NCBI RefSeq assembly: GCF_026339955.1
Contig: NZ_JAPEPW010000003.1
Location: 248,001-312,000 of the forward strand
Direction of reading: 5' to 3'
DNA length: 64,000 nt
Origin: Streptomyces sp. NBC_01549
Lineage (GTDB): Bacteria > Actinomycetota > Actinomycetes > Streptomycetales > Streptomycetaceae
Part shown: positions 52,676 through 62,056 of the stretch, one piece after another
Position numbering within the stretch: position 1 is the stretch's first letter
How the letters are laid out: each line of letters opens with the position of its first letter
Program-made: the position numbers and the translations under genes
The notes under the pieces: generated by a model
What the model saw: the letters and a program-made list of their open reading frames with translations, nothing else
Databases searched by the model: none
Told to the model about the DNA's origin: nothing

Positions 52676-53557
52676 TCACCGCGTGGTCGCGGCGTGCAGG
52701 ATGGCGGCCGGGTTGAGCTGCCAGCAGACGACGGATTTCGGCTGGTGTGAGGTCCACGAGGTCGGGTGTGTCGGCCTCGACACCCCTTTTTCGCGCTCCT
52801 GCACGGCCATCACCGCGAGGAACGCGTGGGCGAGCATGGCAAGCGTGATGTGCCGGTACCAGCCCACGTAGCGACGGACCTCGTACTGGTCCAGTCCGCA
52901 CTCATTCTTCGCGCTCTGGAAGCACTCCTCGATCTTCCATCGGCATCCTGCGACTCGGACCAGGTCGGCGACGGTGGCGTCCAGTGGAGCGCAGGCGAGG
53001 TAGTAGGTGATCTCGTCGGGCTTGCTGATGCTGCGGCGGGCCAGTATCCACCGCTGCCGAGTCGGCTCGCCGCCGTCGGACTCGGCCACGGCGGGCAGAC
53101 GGGCACCGGCCCAGTCGTAGAACCGTTCGCCCGTGGCTCCAGGCCCCGCCGACAGACGCTGCCACGCCTCGGGCGGGGCCTGGGTGATGAGATGGTCGAT
53201 GCGCGGGCCGTTCACCTGCTGCGACTTGGGGACGGCAACAACGTAGGAGAGCTTGGTGTCTTCCAGGAAACGCCGGAAGCACGAGTCCTGTCCGTAGGCG
53301 GAGTCCGCAGTGACCCAGGCGACGGGCAGCGGGGAGGCCAGGGCGCGCAAGATCATGTCGCGAGCCAGCTCGCCCTTGGTGGCGAAGGTGCGCTCGTCGG
53401 GTATGCGGGCCGCTCGGCAGCGTTCCCGGTCGCCTGTCCAGGACTTGGGCAGGTAGAGCTCGCGATCGATCAGGGCATGGCCGCGGGTGGTGGCGTAGGC
53501 GGCGAAGACACCGATCTGGCAATTTTCTGTCCGCCCGGGGGCCCGTATTTCAATAAC
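52676..53557 (-). pseudogene. IS701-family transposase, N-terminally truncated
   Basis: The frame covers NCQIGVFAAYATTRGHALID, AWVTADSAYGQDSCFRRFLE (catalytic Asp), RWKIEECFQSAKNECGLDQY with the Glu, and the AMLAHAFLAVMAVQ helix, all typical of IS701. The first third of the protein is absent because the IS3 element starts at 53558. No remainder lies on the other side of that element. Confidence 0.82.
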
Positions 53558-53607
53558 TGAATCGCCCCGGTTCGAATGGAGACTCGATTTCATGAAAGGA
53601 TCGAGTC

Positions 53608-53934
53608 ATGGCACGACCTTCCCGTTACCCGCTTGAGCTCCGCCGTCGCGCGGTGCGCATGGTCGCCGAGGTAGGCGACGACTACCCGAACGAGACGGCC
53701 GCCCTGCAGGCGGTGGCCGAGAAGCTCGGCATCAGCTCCCGCGAGACGCTGCGGAACTGGGTGAAGCAGCACGAGATCGACGCGGGGACACGTCCGGGGA
53801 CAACGACGGAGGAGTCCGCCCAGCTCAAGGCGTTGAAGAAGGAGAACGCCGAACTCAAGCGGGCCAACGAGATCCTGAAGGCCGCGGCGAGTTTCTTCGC
53901 GGCCGAGCCCGACCGGCCACACACACGCTCGTAG
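53608..53934 (+). CDS. IS3-family transposase OrfA
   Basis: A 108-residue protein: a helix-turn-helix (YPLELRRRAVRMVAEVGDDY, LGISSRETLRNWVKQHEIDA) and a leucine-zipper-like coil (TEESAQLKALKKENAELKRA). It directs binding to the inverted repeats. Its stop lies downstream of the point where the -1 frame of orfB opens. Confidence 0.92.
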   Translation: MARPSRYPLELRRRAVRMVAEVGDDYPNETAALQAVAEKLGISSRETLRNWVKQHEIDAGTRPGTTTEESAQLKALKKENAELKRANEILKAAASFFAAEPDRPHTRS

Positions 53935-54860
53935 CGTTCATCGACGAGCACCGGGACCGCTTCGGCGGCGTCGAGCCGATCTGCAGGACGCTCACCGAGC
54001 ACGACTGCAGGATCGCCCCTTCCACCTACTACGCCCACCACAAACGTCGGAGCACGCCGTCGGCCAGGACCGTGCGGGATGCCGAACTGAAGAAACAGAT
54101 CAGCGAGGTCTTCGAGGCCAACTACCACGTCTACGGGGCGAGGAAGATCTGGCGTGAGCTGAACCGGCAGGGCCGCCGCGTGGCCCGCTGCACCGTCGAA
54201 CGCCTGATGCGCGAACTCGGCATCGCTGGGGCGGTCCGTGGTAAACGCGTGATCACCACGCTGCCCGGCGGGCAGGCCGAACGGGCGCCGGACCTGCTGG
54301 ACCGCGACTTCGTCGCCGGCGCCCCGAACCGCTGCTGGGTCGCGGACTTCACCCACGTGAAAACCTGGGCCGGTATCGTCTACGTCGCCTTCGTCGTGGA
54401 CACCTTCTCCCGCCGGATCGTCGGCTGGTCCGCGGCCACCGTGAAGGAAACGGTCTTCGTCCTGGACGCCCTTGAGATGGCCGTGTGGCAACGTGACCGC
54501 GACCAACACCCAGTTCAGCCAGGCGAGTTGATCCACCACTCGGATGCCGGGTCGCAATATACGAGTTTCCGGCTCGCCGAGCATCTGGACGCCGCCGGCA
54601 TCGCCGCCTCGATCGGATCGGTCGGCGACGCCTACGACAATGCCCTGATGGAGAGCACGATCGGCCTGTACAAGACCGAACTGATCAAGCCCCAACGGCC
54701 CTGGAAGTCGCTCTCCCAGGTCGAGTCGGCCACCGCAGAGTGGGTCGACTCGTACAACCACCGCCGACTCCACGGTGAGATAAGGCACGTTCCGCCCGTC
54801 GAGTACAAAGCCAACCACTACATGGAATCCACGAAACCCCAGGTCACAACCATAATCTGA
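53913..54860 (+). CDS. IS3-family transposase OrfB (made by -1 frameshift from orfA)
   Basis: About 315 residues with the HTH_21 region (STYYAHHKRRSTPSARTVRD, YGARKIWRELNRQGRRVARC) and the DDE core: WVADFTHVKTWAGIVYVAFV (Asp), HSDAGSQYTSFRLAEHL (Asp) and YDNALMESTIGLYKTELIK (Glu). No good start codon lies at the beginning of the frame (the first ATG is 54072), so it is probably produced as an OrfAB fusion by -1 slippage near 53890. Confidence 0.9.
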   Translation, partial: PATHTLVAFIDEHRDRFGGVEPICRTLTEHDCRIAPSTYYAHHKRRSTPSARTVRDAELKKQISEVFEANYHVYGARKIWRELNRQGRRVARCTVERLMRELGIAGAVRGKRVITTLPGGQAERAPDLLDRDFVAGAPNRCWVADFTHVKTWAGIVYVAFVVDTFSRRIVGWSAATVKETVFVLDALEMAVWQRDRDQHPVQPGELIHHSDAGSQYTSFRLAEHLDAAGIAASIGSVGDAYDNALMESTIGLYKTELIKPQRPWKSLSQVESATAEWVDSYNHRRLHGEIRHVPPVEYKANHYMESTKPQVTTII

Positions 54861-54887
54861 GATCTCTATCGAACCCGGGGCGATTCA

Positions 54888-55394
54888 CTCGCCTCCGCCC
54901 CGGGCTGGGCGTCACTGATCGACGGGCTTTCTCGCCCCGCCGAGCCCCCCGCGGCCCCGAGCCAAGCGGTGCTGGGCAAGCAGACCATTCTCGACGCTCT
55001 CGACGGCGCCCTGCCGAGCGGCGTTCACGCGGTGCGGAAGGGCGGTTCCGAAAAGGGATATGTGGACGTTCTGCTCGACGACGGCCGTACAGAAGCCCTG
55101 TTGACCATCACCGTCCAGGATTGGCCTCCCCAGCAGGAACAACTGAATGAGATCTTCAAGAACGCCAAACCCGACAGGTCCGGGAACAGGCTGGTCACTC
55201 GCCAGTACCCGACCACGAGCGGCGGTCGCAACGCCGTCGAGTGGGATGCCGACGCCCTCTACGGCGACGGACGGCGCGTTGTAGTCAGCGAGCTCAATGC
55301 AATGGCATTCGGCCTCCCGGCAAACCGGGCGAATCCGCCGTTGTCCATGAAGCAGCTCGCATCGATCGCCGAGGCCGCCGCTTTGCGTTCGTGA
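54888..55394 (+). pseudogene. secreted lipoprotein-like gene, 5' end removed by IS3
   Basis: The open frame continues upstream of any start to the IS3 end: ASAPGWASLIDGLSRPAEPP, then VLGKQTILDALDGALPSGVH and YVDVLLDDGRTEALLTITVQ to a stop at 55394. The pattern resembles Streptomyces lipoproteins that precede or follow WXG-type genes. A GTG at 54969 could give 141 residues but would lack a signal peptide. Confidence 0.6.
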
Positions 55395-55567
55395 CGCCTG
55401 CCGAGTCGGCGCGAAGGCGCGGACGCGAGTGCCGCAGTCGTCTCCGAGGAGGTCCCTGGTCAGCTGCGGCGCATGGAACACAGCGCGCAGTTCACGGACC
55501 TGGTCGCGGCCTGCGCGCAGTTCGTCGCGACGGCCGGGAGGATCGTTCCGAACCTGCGCGGCGAGCA

Positions 55568-55894
55568 CTACGACGACGGCGAGCGGGAGACGCCCTTCAG
55601 CGGCTTCTGAAGCTGCTCGTCGAGGTCGACCTCGCCGCGGGTGACGGCGTTCTCGATCCAGTCGGCCGCAGCGCGTACCCGCGAAAGTCCCCGCCCGATC
55701 TTGTCCCGCAGATCGCCGACGCCTTCCCCCGCCTTGGTCCACGCGGCCTTGTCGGACCTCAGCTTGTCGATACCCCCGCCGCTGCCCCCTGGGGTGGAGC
55801 CTCCGGGGCCGGCGGACAGCTGGTTGAGCTGCATCCGTGTGGTGTGTCGCTCGGACGCCGCGGTCTTGAGCTGCTCCCACTCGTCCCACGCCAT
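55568..55894 (-). CDS. WXG-like (type VII secretion-associated) protein, probably C-terminally altered
   Basis: ATG 55894 opens MAWDEWEQLKTAASERHTTR, the characteristic start of a Streptomyces family linked to type VII/ESX-like proteins. A Gly/Ser/Pro linker and a helix (IDKLRSDKAAWTKAGEGVGD) follow. The end (LQKPLKGVSRSPSS) is unlike the usual long helical C terminus, so the gene may be truncated or frameshifted near 55600. Confidence 0.6.
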   Translation of the reverse strand: MAWDEWEQLKTAASERHTTRMQLNQLSAGPGGSTPGGSGGGIDKLRSDKAAWTKAGEGVGDLRDKIGRGLSRVRAAADWIENAVTRGEVDLDEQLQKPLKGVSRSPSS

Positions 55895-56485
55895 GCGTGG
55901 CCCCCTCCCGGTGTCTCGTCGTGCACCGACGAGCGGATGTGAAGGTGCGACAGCATCCTTTTGGTGATCGAGAAGCACCGTAGCGTTCGTTCATCACGTG
56001 CCTCATCCGCACCAGCAACCATCGCGCCTGAGTATCCGCACTCAGGCGGAACCAGGGCCTCGGTCGGAAGGGCCGGCGTTGCCCGGTGCGCTCGGGGCCG
56101 CATGCTCGATGCTTTTTTGCCCCTTGTGTCGGACGACGCGGCCTCCCCGGCTCCGCAGAGCTTGTGCGGAGGGGGCGTGCGGGAAGGTGCGGCATCGTCG
56201 TCATCTGACGACCGTCATCGTGGAGCACGCGGACCGCGTGGCACATACCACCTTCGGTACCGGCCCAACAGTGGGCGTGTGAGAGACCTTCCCCAGGCAG
56301 CGGTCAAGGAGCTCCAGGCAGCCTTGAACGAGGAGGGCGGTCTCCTCACGGTGGGGCGTGACGTGCGACGTGCTGTCATGGCCCGCTGGGCCCAGGGCCG
56401 GTGGGCGAGTTCAGCGGGCCCGGTCCGCGACCGATGGTGGTGCCAAGTCATGCCCTCGGTGACCGAAACCGTTCTGCCAGCGGCG
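55895..56485. other. intergenic region, only fragments
   Basis: About 590 bp. A short rightward frame at 56280-56405 (LPQAAVKELQAALNEEGGLL, VGRDVRRAVMARWAQGRW) looks protein-like but has no start, end or known family. Confidence 0.4.
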
Positions 56486-57280
56486 TCAGGCAGCGATGCC
56501 GCGGTTGTCCATGGAGTCCTCGACTATGCGCAGCCCGTCCATACCCGGCAGCTTCGCGATGTGCGAGTCGATGTCGCGGATGAGTTTGCGGCCCTCGGAA
56601 CCCGCGAAGAGGTGCGTCATGACGTGGGTGACCTCGTCCTCGGACATGACGCCCGAGCCGACCGGGCCCCAGGCCTTCTCGAGCGCAAAGCGGGCGATCA
56701 CGCGGGCCTTCTTGCTTGCCGCGAGCCGGTCACGCGCCTGCGACGCGTAGAACGCGACGTGCTTCGTCTCCTGCTGCGCGATCCGCCTCAGCAGCGGTAC
56801 CAGCACCGGGTGGGTCTCCAGCGCCGCGAGCCGGTGGTACGCCGCTGTCGCCGCCCACTCGTTCGCCGCGCCCCACGCCATGTGCACGGCGACGAAGTCG
56901 TTTCCGACCAGTCGACCTATCGCCGTCAGCTTCACCGGCGCCAAGCGATCCCTCCAGCCGAGCTTCAGTCGGGTCGCCTTGAGCTCGTCGAAGTCGACTC
57001 GGATGCTGTGGCGCCCCAGCACGGCCGCGAGCGCTTCGCCGTGCCAGAACTCCTCGCGGTTCCACATCGTCATGAAAGCGCCCACCGCGGGCTCGTTGTG
57101 AGACGGGGTCGTCAGCAGGTTACGCATGTAGCAGACCGTGTGGTATTCGACGTCGCACATGTAGCGCAGTGTGCGCAGCGTCTCCTCGGACAGCGGGTCG
57201 CGCTCGAACTCGTCGAAGTCGAGGTCGGCCCACTGCACGCCGGTGGAGTTCTTCGTGTACTTGTCTATGTCGAAAGCCAT
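56486..57280 (-). CDS. ferritin-like diiron protein
   Basis: ATG 57280 overlaps the upstream stop by one base; 264 residues. A four-helix diiron site is complete: Glu45, Glu77-x-x-His80 (EEFWH), Glu141 (ANEWAA) and Glu171-x-x-His174 (QETKH). The fold and length suggest an oxygenase or desaturase-like enzyme rather than iron storage. Last gene of the operon with the acyl reductase-HAD fusion and a degenerate paralogue, so it probably acts on a fatty chain or fatty alcohol. Plasmalogen-type desaturation is one possibility; not shown. Confidence 0.8.
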   Translation of the reverse strand: MAFDIDKYTKNSTGVQWADLDFDEFERDPLSEETLRTLRYMCDVEYHTVCYMRNLLTTPSHNEPAVGAFMTMWNREEFWHGEALAAVLGRHSIRVDFDELKATRLKLGWRDRLAPVKLTAIGRLVGNDFVAVHMAWGAANEWAATAAYHRLAALETHPVLVPLLRRIAQQETKHVAFYASQARDRLAASKKARVIARFALEKAWGPVGSGVMSEDEVTHVMTHLFAGSEGRKLIRDIDSHIAKLPGMDGLRIVEDSMDNRGIAA

Positions 57281-59595
57281 CAGACACTCTTCTCGTCGGT
57301 GCGCGTCGGAATCGTCGCCCGTGCCGCGATGACGTCGCGGCGCACCCCCGAACCGCCGCTCTTCCAGCGGTAGATGTTCCAGTTCCTCTTGTGCGATTCG
57401 CGGGCCAGTTCGGCGTCGGGGTTGATCGCCGAGGGCTTGCCCAGCAGCGACAGCCACGGCAGGTCGGAGTGGCTGTCGCCGTAGCCGTAGGAGGCCGCGA
57501 GGTCGTAGCCGCCCTCCTCGGCGTACCGGCGGAGCCACGCGGCCCTCGCCTCGTCGACGAGCGGCGGCTTCGCGAGGTAGCCGGTGAGCACACCGTCCTT
57601 CATGTGCATGGAGCTCCCGACGACCTCGTCGAACAGGTCGGCGAGCGGAGAGGCGAGAAGGCCGATGGAGCCGGTGACCAGGACGGTGCGGTGACCCGCC
57701 GCACGGTGCTCGCGGATGCGCTCCAGGGCGTCCGCGCTCGTGTGCCGCAGCATCGTGTCGGCGTAGCCGCGCCTCACGACCTCCTCGAGACGGGCGATGG
57801 GCATGCCGCGGTAGCGGCGCAGGAACGCACGGATGAATTCGCCGCGGTCACGCTTCTCGGCCCGGAGGTAGCCGGGCAGCGAGGCGAGCAGGTCCGCTGC
57901 CTCCTTCGGCCAGGCCGCCTTACGGAAGCCCGAGGTGCGTACCCAGAGGTACTGCTCGACGATGTTGGAGTCGACGACGGTCCGTTCGAGGTCGAAGACG
58001 GCGAGCACGTCGGTACGCTGCGGCAGTTCGCGTTTCGGGTGGGCGTTCGCCGACCGGGCGGTCGCGGCCTTCCGGCGAAGGTAGGCCGCTGTCAGCTCGC
58101 TGATGGCGGGGAGGTGCACCTTCTGCAGGTACTCCTCCCAGTCGATCCGCTCCACATCGAAGCCGCGGTCCTCGCGCATCGCGGCCGGAAGCGCGTTGTT
58201 CAGCGCGCGGGCGTTGCGGTCGTCGAAGATGATCTCGGTCTGCGCATACGCGCGGTAGAGGTCGATGAAGTTACTGAGGGTGGCGATGCCGGCGCGCAGC
58301 TTGGCGTTGTCGGCCGCGAGAGCGCGCTTACGCTCGTCGTTCGGCATCAGCCGCAGAGCGGCGTCCCACAGGTCGGCCTTTCTCTTCGCCAGCAGCAGAC
58401 CTCGGTTGAACTTGCGCTCGCCCGAGAACTTCCAGGTCGGTACTTTGACGAATCCGTCGCCCTTGGGCAGCGGGTGCTGCGTGTAGTAGTCGCGTACGTT
58501 CTCGTACATGCGGTGGAAGGGCAGCGGATTCGACGCGCCCGAGGCGATGTGGAAGTACTTCGGCTCGTCGACAGGTGTCGGGTTGGCCGCCGCGGCCAGC
58601 ATGGCGTTGACGACGAAGTCGACGGGGATGACATCGAGGATCGAGTCGGGCAGCCCCGGGAAGTCCGGCAGTTGGCCGCGACCGTAGGCGAAGATCAGCG
58701 GATCGGCGACCTTGAAGCCGTCGATCCAGCCGGGGAACGGATGCTGGAGGGCGCTCTCGATGATCGAGGGCCGGACCACCGAAAGCCGGTGTCCGGCCTC
58801 GCCCCAGAGGTCTTCCGCGGCACGTTCCGCGAGTGCCTTCGTCAGCGTGTAGACATCGGTCCACCCCAGACTCTGCGCGCGCCGCCGGCCGGCGGAGACG
58901 AGCTGGGAACGCACCCACTCGCGCCGCGCGTCCTCGCTGGCGCGGGCCGCCGCGATCGGGCCCTCCTTGCCGTGGTTTCCGCGGGCGCGGGACATGAAAC
59001 GCTCGAGCATCGCCGGCTCCCGCGAGGTGAGTTCGGTGCGCTCGTGGGTCTGTGTCGCCAAGGTCCACTCGGTGCGCCAGTCGACGTCGTGCTCGAGCTT
59101 GGCCTCGGGCACCACGCCGCGACGCAGTCCCCCGACGTAGCAGGTCGACACATGGACGACGTGCGGGTCGGATCCGGAGGCGAGCAGGGCCTCGTAGAGG
59201 TTTACGGTGCCGTTGACGTTCGTGTCGAACGCCTCGTGGATGGGCGGGTCGAACGAGACGGTCGACGCCGAGTGGATGACGACGTCGAGGTGGGAAGGCA
59301 GTTCGGGAATGCTGGTCATGCTGCCGTTGAGCACGGTGATCCGCTCACGGACGATGCGCTCCGCCTCTTCGGCGCCCACGGCATCCCGCCAGCGCTCGAA
59401 CACGGGTTTGCGCAGAAGGTGCTGGAGTCGGTCCTGCCCGGTCTGGGTGCCCTTCCCGCGCACGAGGAGCGAGATGTGGGTGGCGGGGTGATCGGTGAGC
59501 AGCCGCTCAAGGACGGCCTGCCCGACGAAGCCGGTCACGCCCGTCAACAGGACGTGTGCGTTGCCGAGTTCGGTCTTCGCGTTGTGCAGTGTCAC
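57280..59595 (-). CDS. fatty acyl reductase (NAD-binding 4/SDR) fused to a HAD-IB hydrolase domain
   Basis: A 771-residue protein from GTG 59595, which overlaps the upstream stop (GTGA). Residues 1-480 are a male-sterility/fatty acyl-CoA reductase-type extended SDR: GVTGFVG at 19-25, HSASTVSFD, and YTLTKALAE with the catalytic Tyr and Lys. From about residue 520 a HAD-IB domain begins: FDLERTVVDSN (second Asp of DxD replaced by Glu), LVTGSIG and GDSHSDLPWL. It probably reduces acyl-CoA or acyl-ACP to alcohol or aldehyde; the HAD part may remove a phosphate. Confidence 0.87.
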   Translation of the reverse strand: MTLHNAKTELGNAHVLLTGVTGFVGQAVLERLLTDHPATHISLLVRGKGTQTGQDRLQHLLRKPVFERWRDAVGAEEAERIVRERITVLNGSMTSIPELPSHLDVVIHSASTVSFDPPIHEAFDTNVNGTVNLYEALLASGSDPHVVHVSTCYVGGLRRGVVPEAKLEHDVDWRTEWTLATQTHERTELTSREPAMLERFMSRARGNHGKEGPIAAARASEDARREWVRSQLVSAGRRRAQSLGWTDVYTLTKALAERAAEDLWGEAGHRLSVVRPSIIESALQHPFPGWIDGFKVADPLIFAYGRGQLPDFPGLPDSILDVIPVDFVVNAMLAAAANPTPVDEPKYFHIASGASNPLPFHRMYENVRDYYTQHPLPKGDGFVKVPTWKFSGERKFNRGLLLAKRKADLWDAALRLMPNDERKRALAADNAKLRAGIATLSNFIDLYRAYAQTEIIFDDRNARALNNALPAAMREDRGFDVERIDWEEYLQKVHLPAISELTAAYLRRKAATARSANAHPKRELPQRTDVLAVFDLERTVVDSNIVEQYLWVRTSGFRKAAWPKEAADLLASLPGYLRAEKRDRGEFIRAFLRRYRGMPIARLEEVVRRGYADTMLRHTSADALERIREHRAAGHRTVLVTGSIGLLASPLADLFDEVVGSSMHMKDGVLTGYLAKPPLVDEARAAWLRRYAEEGGYDLAASYGYGDSHSDLPWLSLLGKPSAINPDAELARESHKRNWNIYRWKSGGSGVRRDVIAARATIPTRTDEKSV

Positions 59596-60419
59596 GGAAG
59601 GAGCCTCGATTCCACGGTGGATGCGACACCGGGACGGATGCCGGGGAGCGCGGCGACCATCGCGCGGATACGGCCCGCCTCGGCCCGTCCGCTCTGGTCG
59701 CCGAAGACATGGCGTTCGAAGAAGGTTCGCTCGTGCTTGGAGCGATCGACCGAGCCGAGCGGCCAGGCGGCGTGCCGGAGGGCGCGACGGGTGATGCGCC
59801 GGGCGCGGGCCGAGCATCGGAGTCGCCGTTCCGTCTCCTCGGCGAGGAAGTAGATGTGACGATGCTTGATCTCCACCACGGGGTTGATGATCGACGCCAT
59901 GACGCGGGAGGCGCCGGCCAGCCGCCGGTAGGCCGCCTGCGTGATCCATTCGTCCACGAGGCCCGTCGTCACGTGTGCGGCGACGATCTGCGTACCAGTG
60001 ATGTTGGCGATGAGGGCGTGACGGATCGGGCCGCGGCGCTTGCGGCGCTCCGCCAGTACCCACCGTGCCGGACCGGCGCTCGAAGGGAGGTCGCGGGTGG
60101 CGGGAGAGGCATCCAGGACGGCGTCGAGGGCGTCGGCGATCCAGAACCTCTCGAACATCCACGTGGTGAGGAACGCGGTGACCCGGGCGTCCCTGTGAGT
60201 CGCGGTGAGCAGCAGGTCGCTCATGCGGGGCAGCGTCGCACGTTCCATGTCGCGCAGCGCGCGGACGAGCCGGACGGATTCGGCGTCGAGCGGCTCTTCG
60301 GCGAGCGCCCCGAGATCGAGCGTTTCGCGGTGGCTGCCGTGTGCCGTACGGGCGAACTCACGCACGTCGAAGCCCGCTGTCTCGGGCGGCGCGGTCGTCG
60401 CCTCGTCGTTTGAGTTCAT
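59592..60419 (-). CDS. ferritin-like protein with a degenerate diiron site
   Basis: A 275-residue paralogue of the 56486 protein. Glu59, Glu157 (LVDEWITQAAYRRLAG) and Glu183-x-x-His186 (EIKHRH) align with metal ligands, but the first ExxH is Glu90-R-F-W-Ile93, so one His is lost. It may bind one metal or be a structural partner of its intact paralogue. First gene of the leftward three-gene operon. Confidence 0.72.
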   Translation of the reverse strand: MNSNDEATTAPPETAGFDVREFARTAHGSHRETLDLGALAEEPLDAESVRLVRALRDMERATLPRMSDLLLTATHRDARVTAFLTTWMFERFWIADALDAVLDASPATRDLPSSAGPARWVLAERRKRRGPIRHALIANITGTQIVAAHVTTGLVDEWITQAAYRRLAGASRVMASIINPVVEIKHRHIYFLAEETERRLRCSARARRITRRALRHAAWPLGSVDRSKHERTFFERHVFGDQSGRAEAGRIRAMVAALPGIRPGVASTVESRLLP

Positions 60420-61210
60420 GCGCCGGCTTTCTGGGGCGGGAGTTGGGGGGGACTCTGCAGAGGCCCCGGAACGTGCGAAAAACTGTCGGGGGCCGTCACG
60501 TCAGACCGAGCAACCGGCGCATGTGTGACACGTGGCCTGAGGCCTAAATTGGGTTATCTGACGCCCCGGTAGCAGAAAGGTGCCGCTGACCTGCATGGAT
60601 GCGAGTGTCTAGGTCGTACCGGACACCATGTGCTTCCGGCTCTACCACCTCCCGGCCCGCCTCGCGAAACACGCCCGTCGCCGATGGCCGCGGATCGAAC
60701 ACACCTGGCCATGGGCCGACGCGTTCACCACCGCCTTGGACGACTGACCGCCCTCCCAGCCATCACCTGACCACCCACATCCGCCCCAACGAGGACCGAA
60801 AAGGAGAGGACCGCACCAGCCCGGGAGACGTGGAACCCCGGCGCACCCCGCAGCGTCACGCGACGGCCCACTCTCGAACGGCAGAGGACATTACGGGCGA
60901 ACCGCCGAGCCGATCAACTACCCGCCCCAGCTGACGGATCGAGGTCAGAGGGCGATTCCTGAGTCCGTATGAGCACGTGCGGAATCTGGTGTCACAAGAC
61001 GGATGCGTGCCCGGTCTAAGGGAATGAGCCGAGTAATGAAAGGTGTGTCATGCGCGAGGACTCAGCCGTCGGCTGCTGCACGACCGTAGCGATTCACCTG
61101 AGTTGGCTCGTCGGTCGGCGAACTCGGAAGGCCGGTGTCGGGCTCGGCGACGTGCACCCGCTCGCCACCCCACGTAATAGCTGTGAGCGGGGAACTCGGA
61201 TGTCAAGTGG
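60420..61210. other. divergent intergenic region between the two lipid operons
   Basis: About 790 bp with an IS1380 remnant (60628-60747) and otherwise no gene. It should contain the promoters of both divergent operons. The AT-richer stretch around 60540-60560 (GCCTAAATTGGGTTATCTG) and that around 61020-61050 are candidate positions. Confidence 0.45.
60628..60747 (+). pseudogene. IS1380-family transposase, C-terminal remnant
   Basis: Forty residues (MCFRLYHLPARLAKHARRRW, then RIEHTWPWADAFTTALDD and stop) match the end of actinobacterial IS1380 transposases (LYHVPARL...WPWA.AF). Confidence 0.65.
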
Positions 61211-62017
61211 ATGGCATATGAAACTGTGCTGAGCCGTATGGGGGTCGCACTTGTCACCGGCGCTACGTCGGGTATCGGAGCGGCGTTCGCGCGCGCTCTG
61301 GCGGACCGTGGATGGGACCTTGTCCTGGTGGCGCGCGACAGGGAGCGGCTCGGCCGGATGGCGGTCGAGCTCGAGTCCCGGGGCCGTGCCGTCGAGGTAC
61401 TGCCCGCCGACCTGTCCGATCGCGCCGACGTCGAGCGTGTCGTCGCCCGGCTGGAGGACCCCGCCCGTCCGGTGGACATGCTCGTGAACAACGCCGGTTT
61501 CGGCGTGCACGCGCCGATAACCTCGGCCGACACCGCTCCGCACGACCGGGCGATCGAGGTCATGGGGCGCGCGGTGCTGGTGCTCGCCGGCGCCGCTGGG
61601 CGGGCCATGCGTGAACGCGGACACGGTGCGATCGTCAATGTGTCGAGCACGGCTGGGTTCGTCACGATGGGGAGTTATTCGGCGGTCAAGGCCTTCGTGA
61701 CCTCGCTCACGGAGGGGCTGGCGAACGAGCTCCATGGAACGGGCGTAACCGTGACGGCCCTTTGTCCGGGCTGGGTCCGCACGGAATTCCACATGCGGGC
61801 CGGAATCCGGTCGTCGAGCATTCCGAACTTCCTCTGGCTCGACGCCGAACGACTCGTCGAGGCGAGTCTGCGCGACGTGCGCCGCGGACGGGTGATCTCC
61901 ATGCCGAGCTTCCGGTACCGGTTGCTCATCTGGTTCACACGTCACCTTCCGCGCCACACGGTGCGGTGGATCTCGCGACGGATCTCCTCCAGCCGCAACG
62001 ACAGTCTCACTCACTGA
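61211..62017 (+). CDS. short-chain dehydrogenase/reductase
   Basis: A 268-residue classical SDR. The cofactor motif is TGATSGIG, then VNNAGFG, NVSSTAGFV (Ser) and YSAVKAF (Tyr, Lys). A hydrophobic/basic C terminus (FRYRLLIWFTRHLPRHTVRW) suggests membrane association, as in 3-ketosphinganine and acyl-DHAP reductases. ATG 61238 is an alternative start. First gene of a rightward operon with an acyltransferase and an AGPS-like enzyme; reduction of a keto group on acyl- or alkyl-DHAP is a plausible role. Confidence 0.85.
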   Translation: MAYETVLSRMGVALVTGATSGIGAAFARALADRGWDLVLVARDRERLGRMAVELESRGRAVEVLPADLSDRADVERVVARLEDPARPVDMLVNNAGFGVHAPITSADTAPHDRAIEVMGRAVLVLAGAAGRAMRERGHGAIVNVSSTAGFVTMGSYSAVKAFVTSLTEGLANELHGTGVTVTALCPGWVRTEFHMRAGIRSSSIPNFLWLDAERLVEASLRDVRRGRVISMPSFRYRLLIWFTRHLPRHTVRWISRRISSSRNDSLTH

Positions 62018-62056
62018 AAGAATCAGTGCGGGCGAGCCCGCACCGGAAGGAAGCGG

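Larger units (their letters stand above)
53558..54887 (+). mobile_element. IS3-family element, apparently complete (1330 bp)
   Basis: The inverted ends are TGAATCGCCCCGG at 53558 and CCGGGGCGATTCA ending 54887. It holds orfA and orfB in the usual -1 frame relation. The bases outside (AAC and CTC) do not match, and the genes on each side are different truncated genes, so a deletion occurred next to it. Confidence 0.85.

Noticed and set aside
53682..54818. Minus-strand open frame across the IS3 element
   Set aside because: The plus strand encodes canonical OrfA and OrfB.
57169..59853. Plus-strand open frame of about 894 codons opposite the acyl reductase fusion
   Set aside because: Shadow of a gene with clear SDR and HAD motifs on the minus strand.
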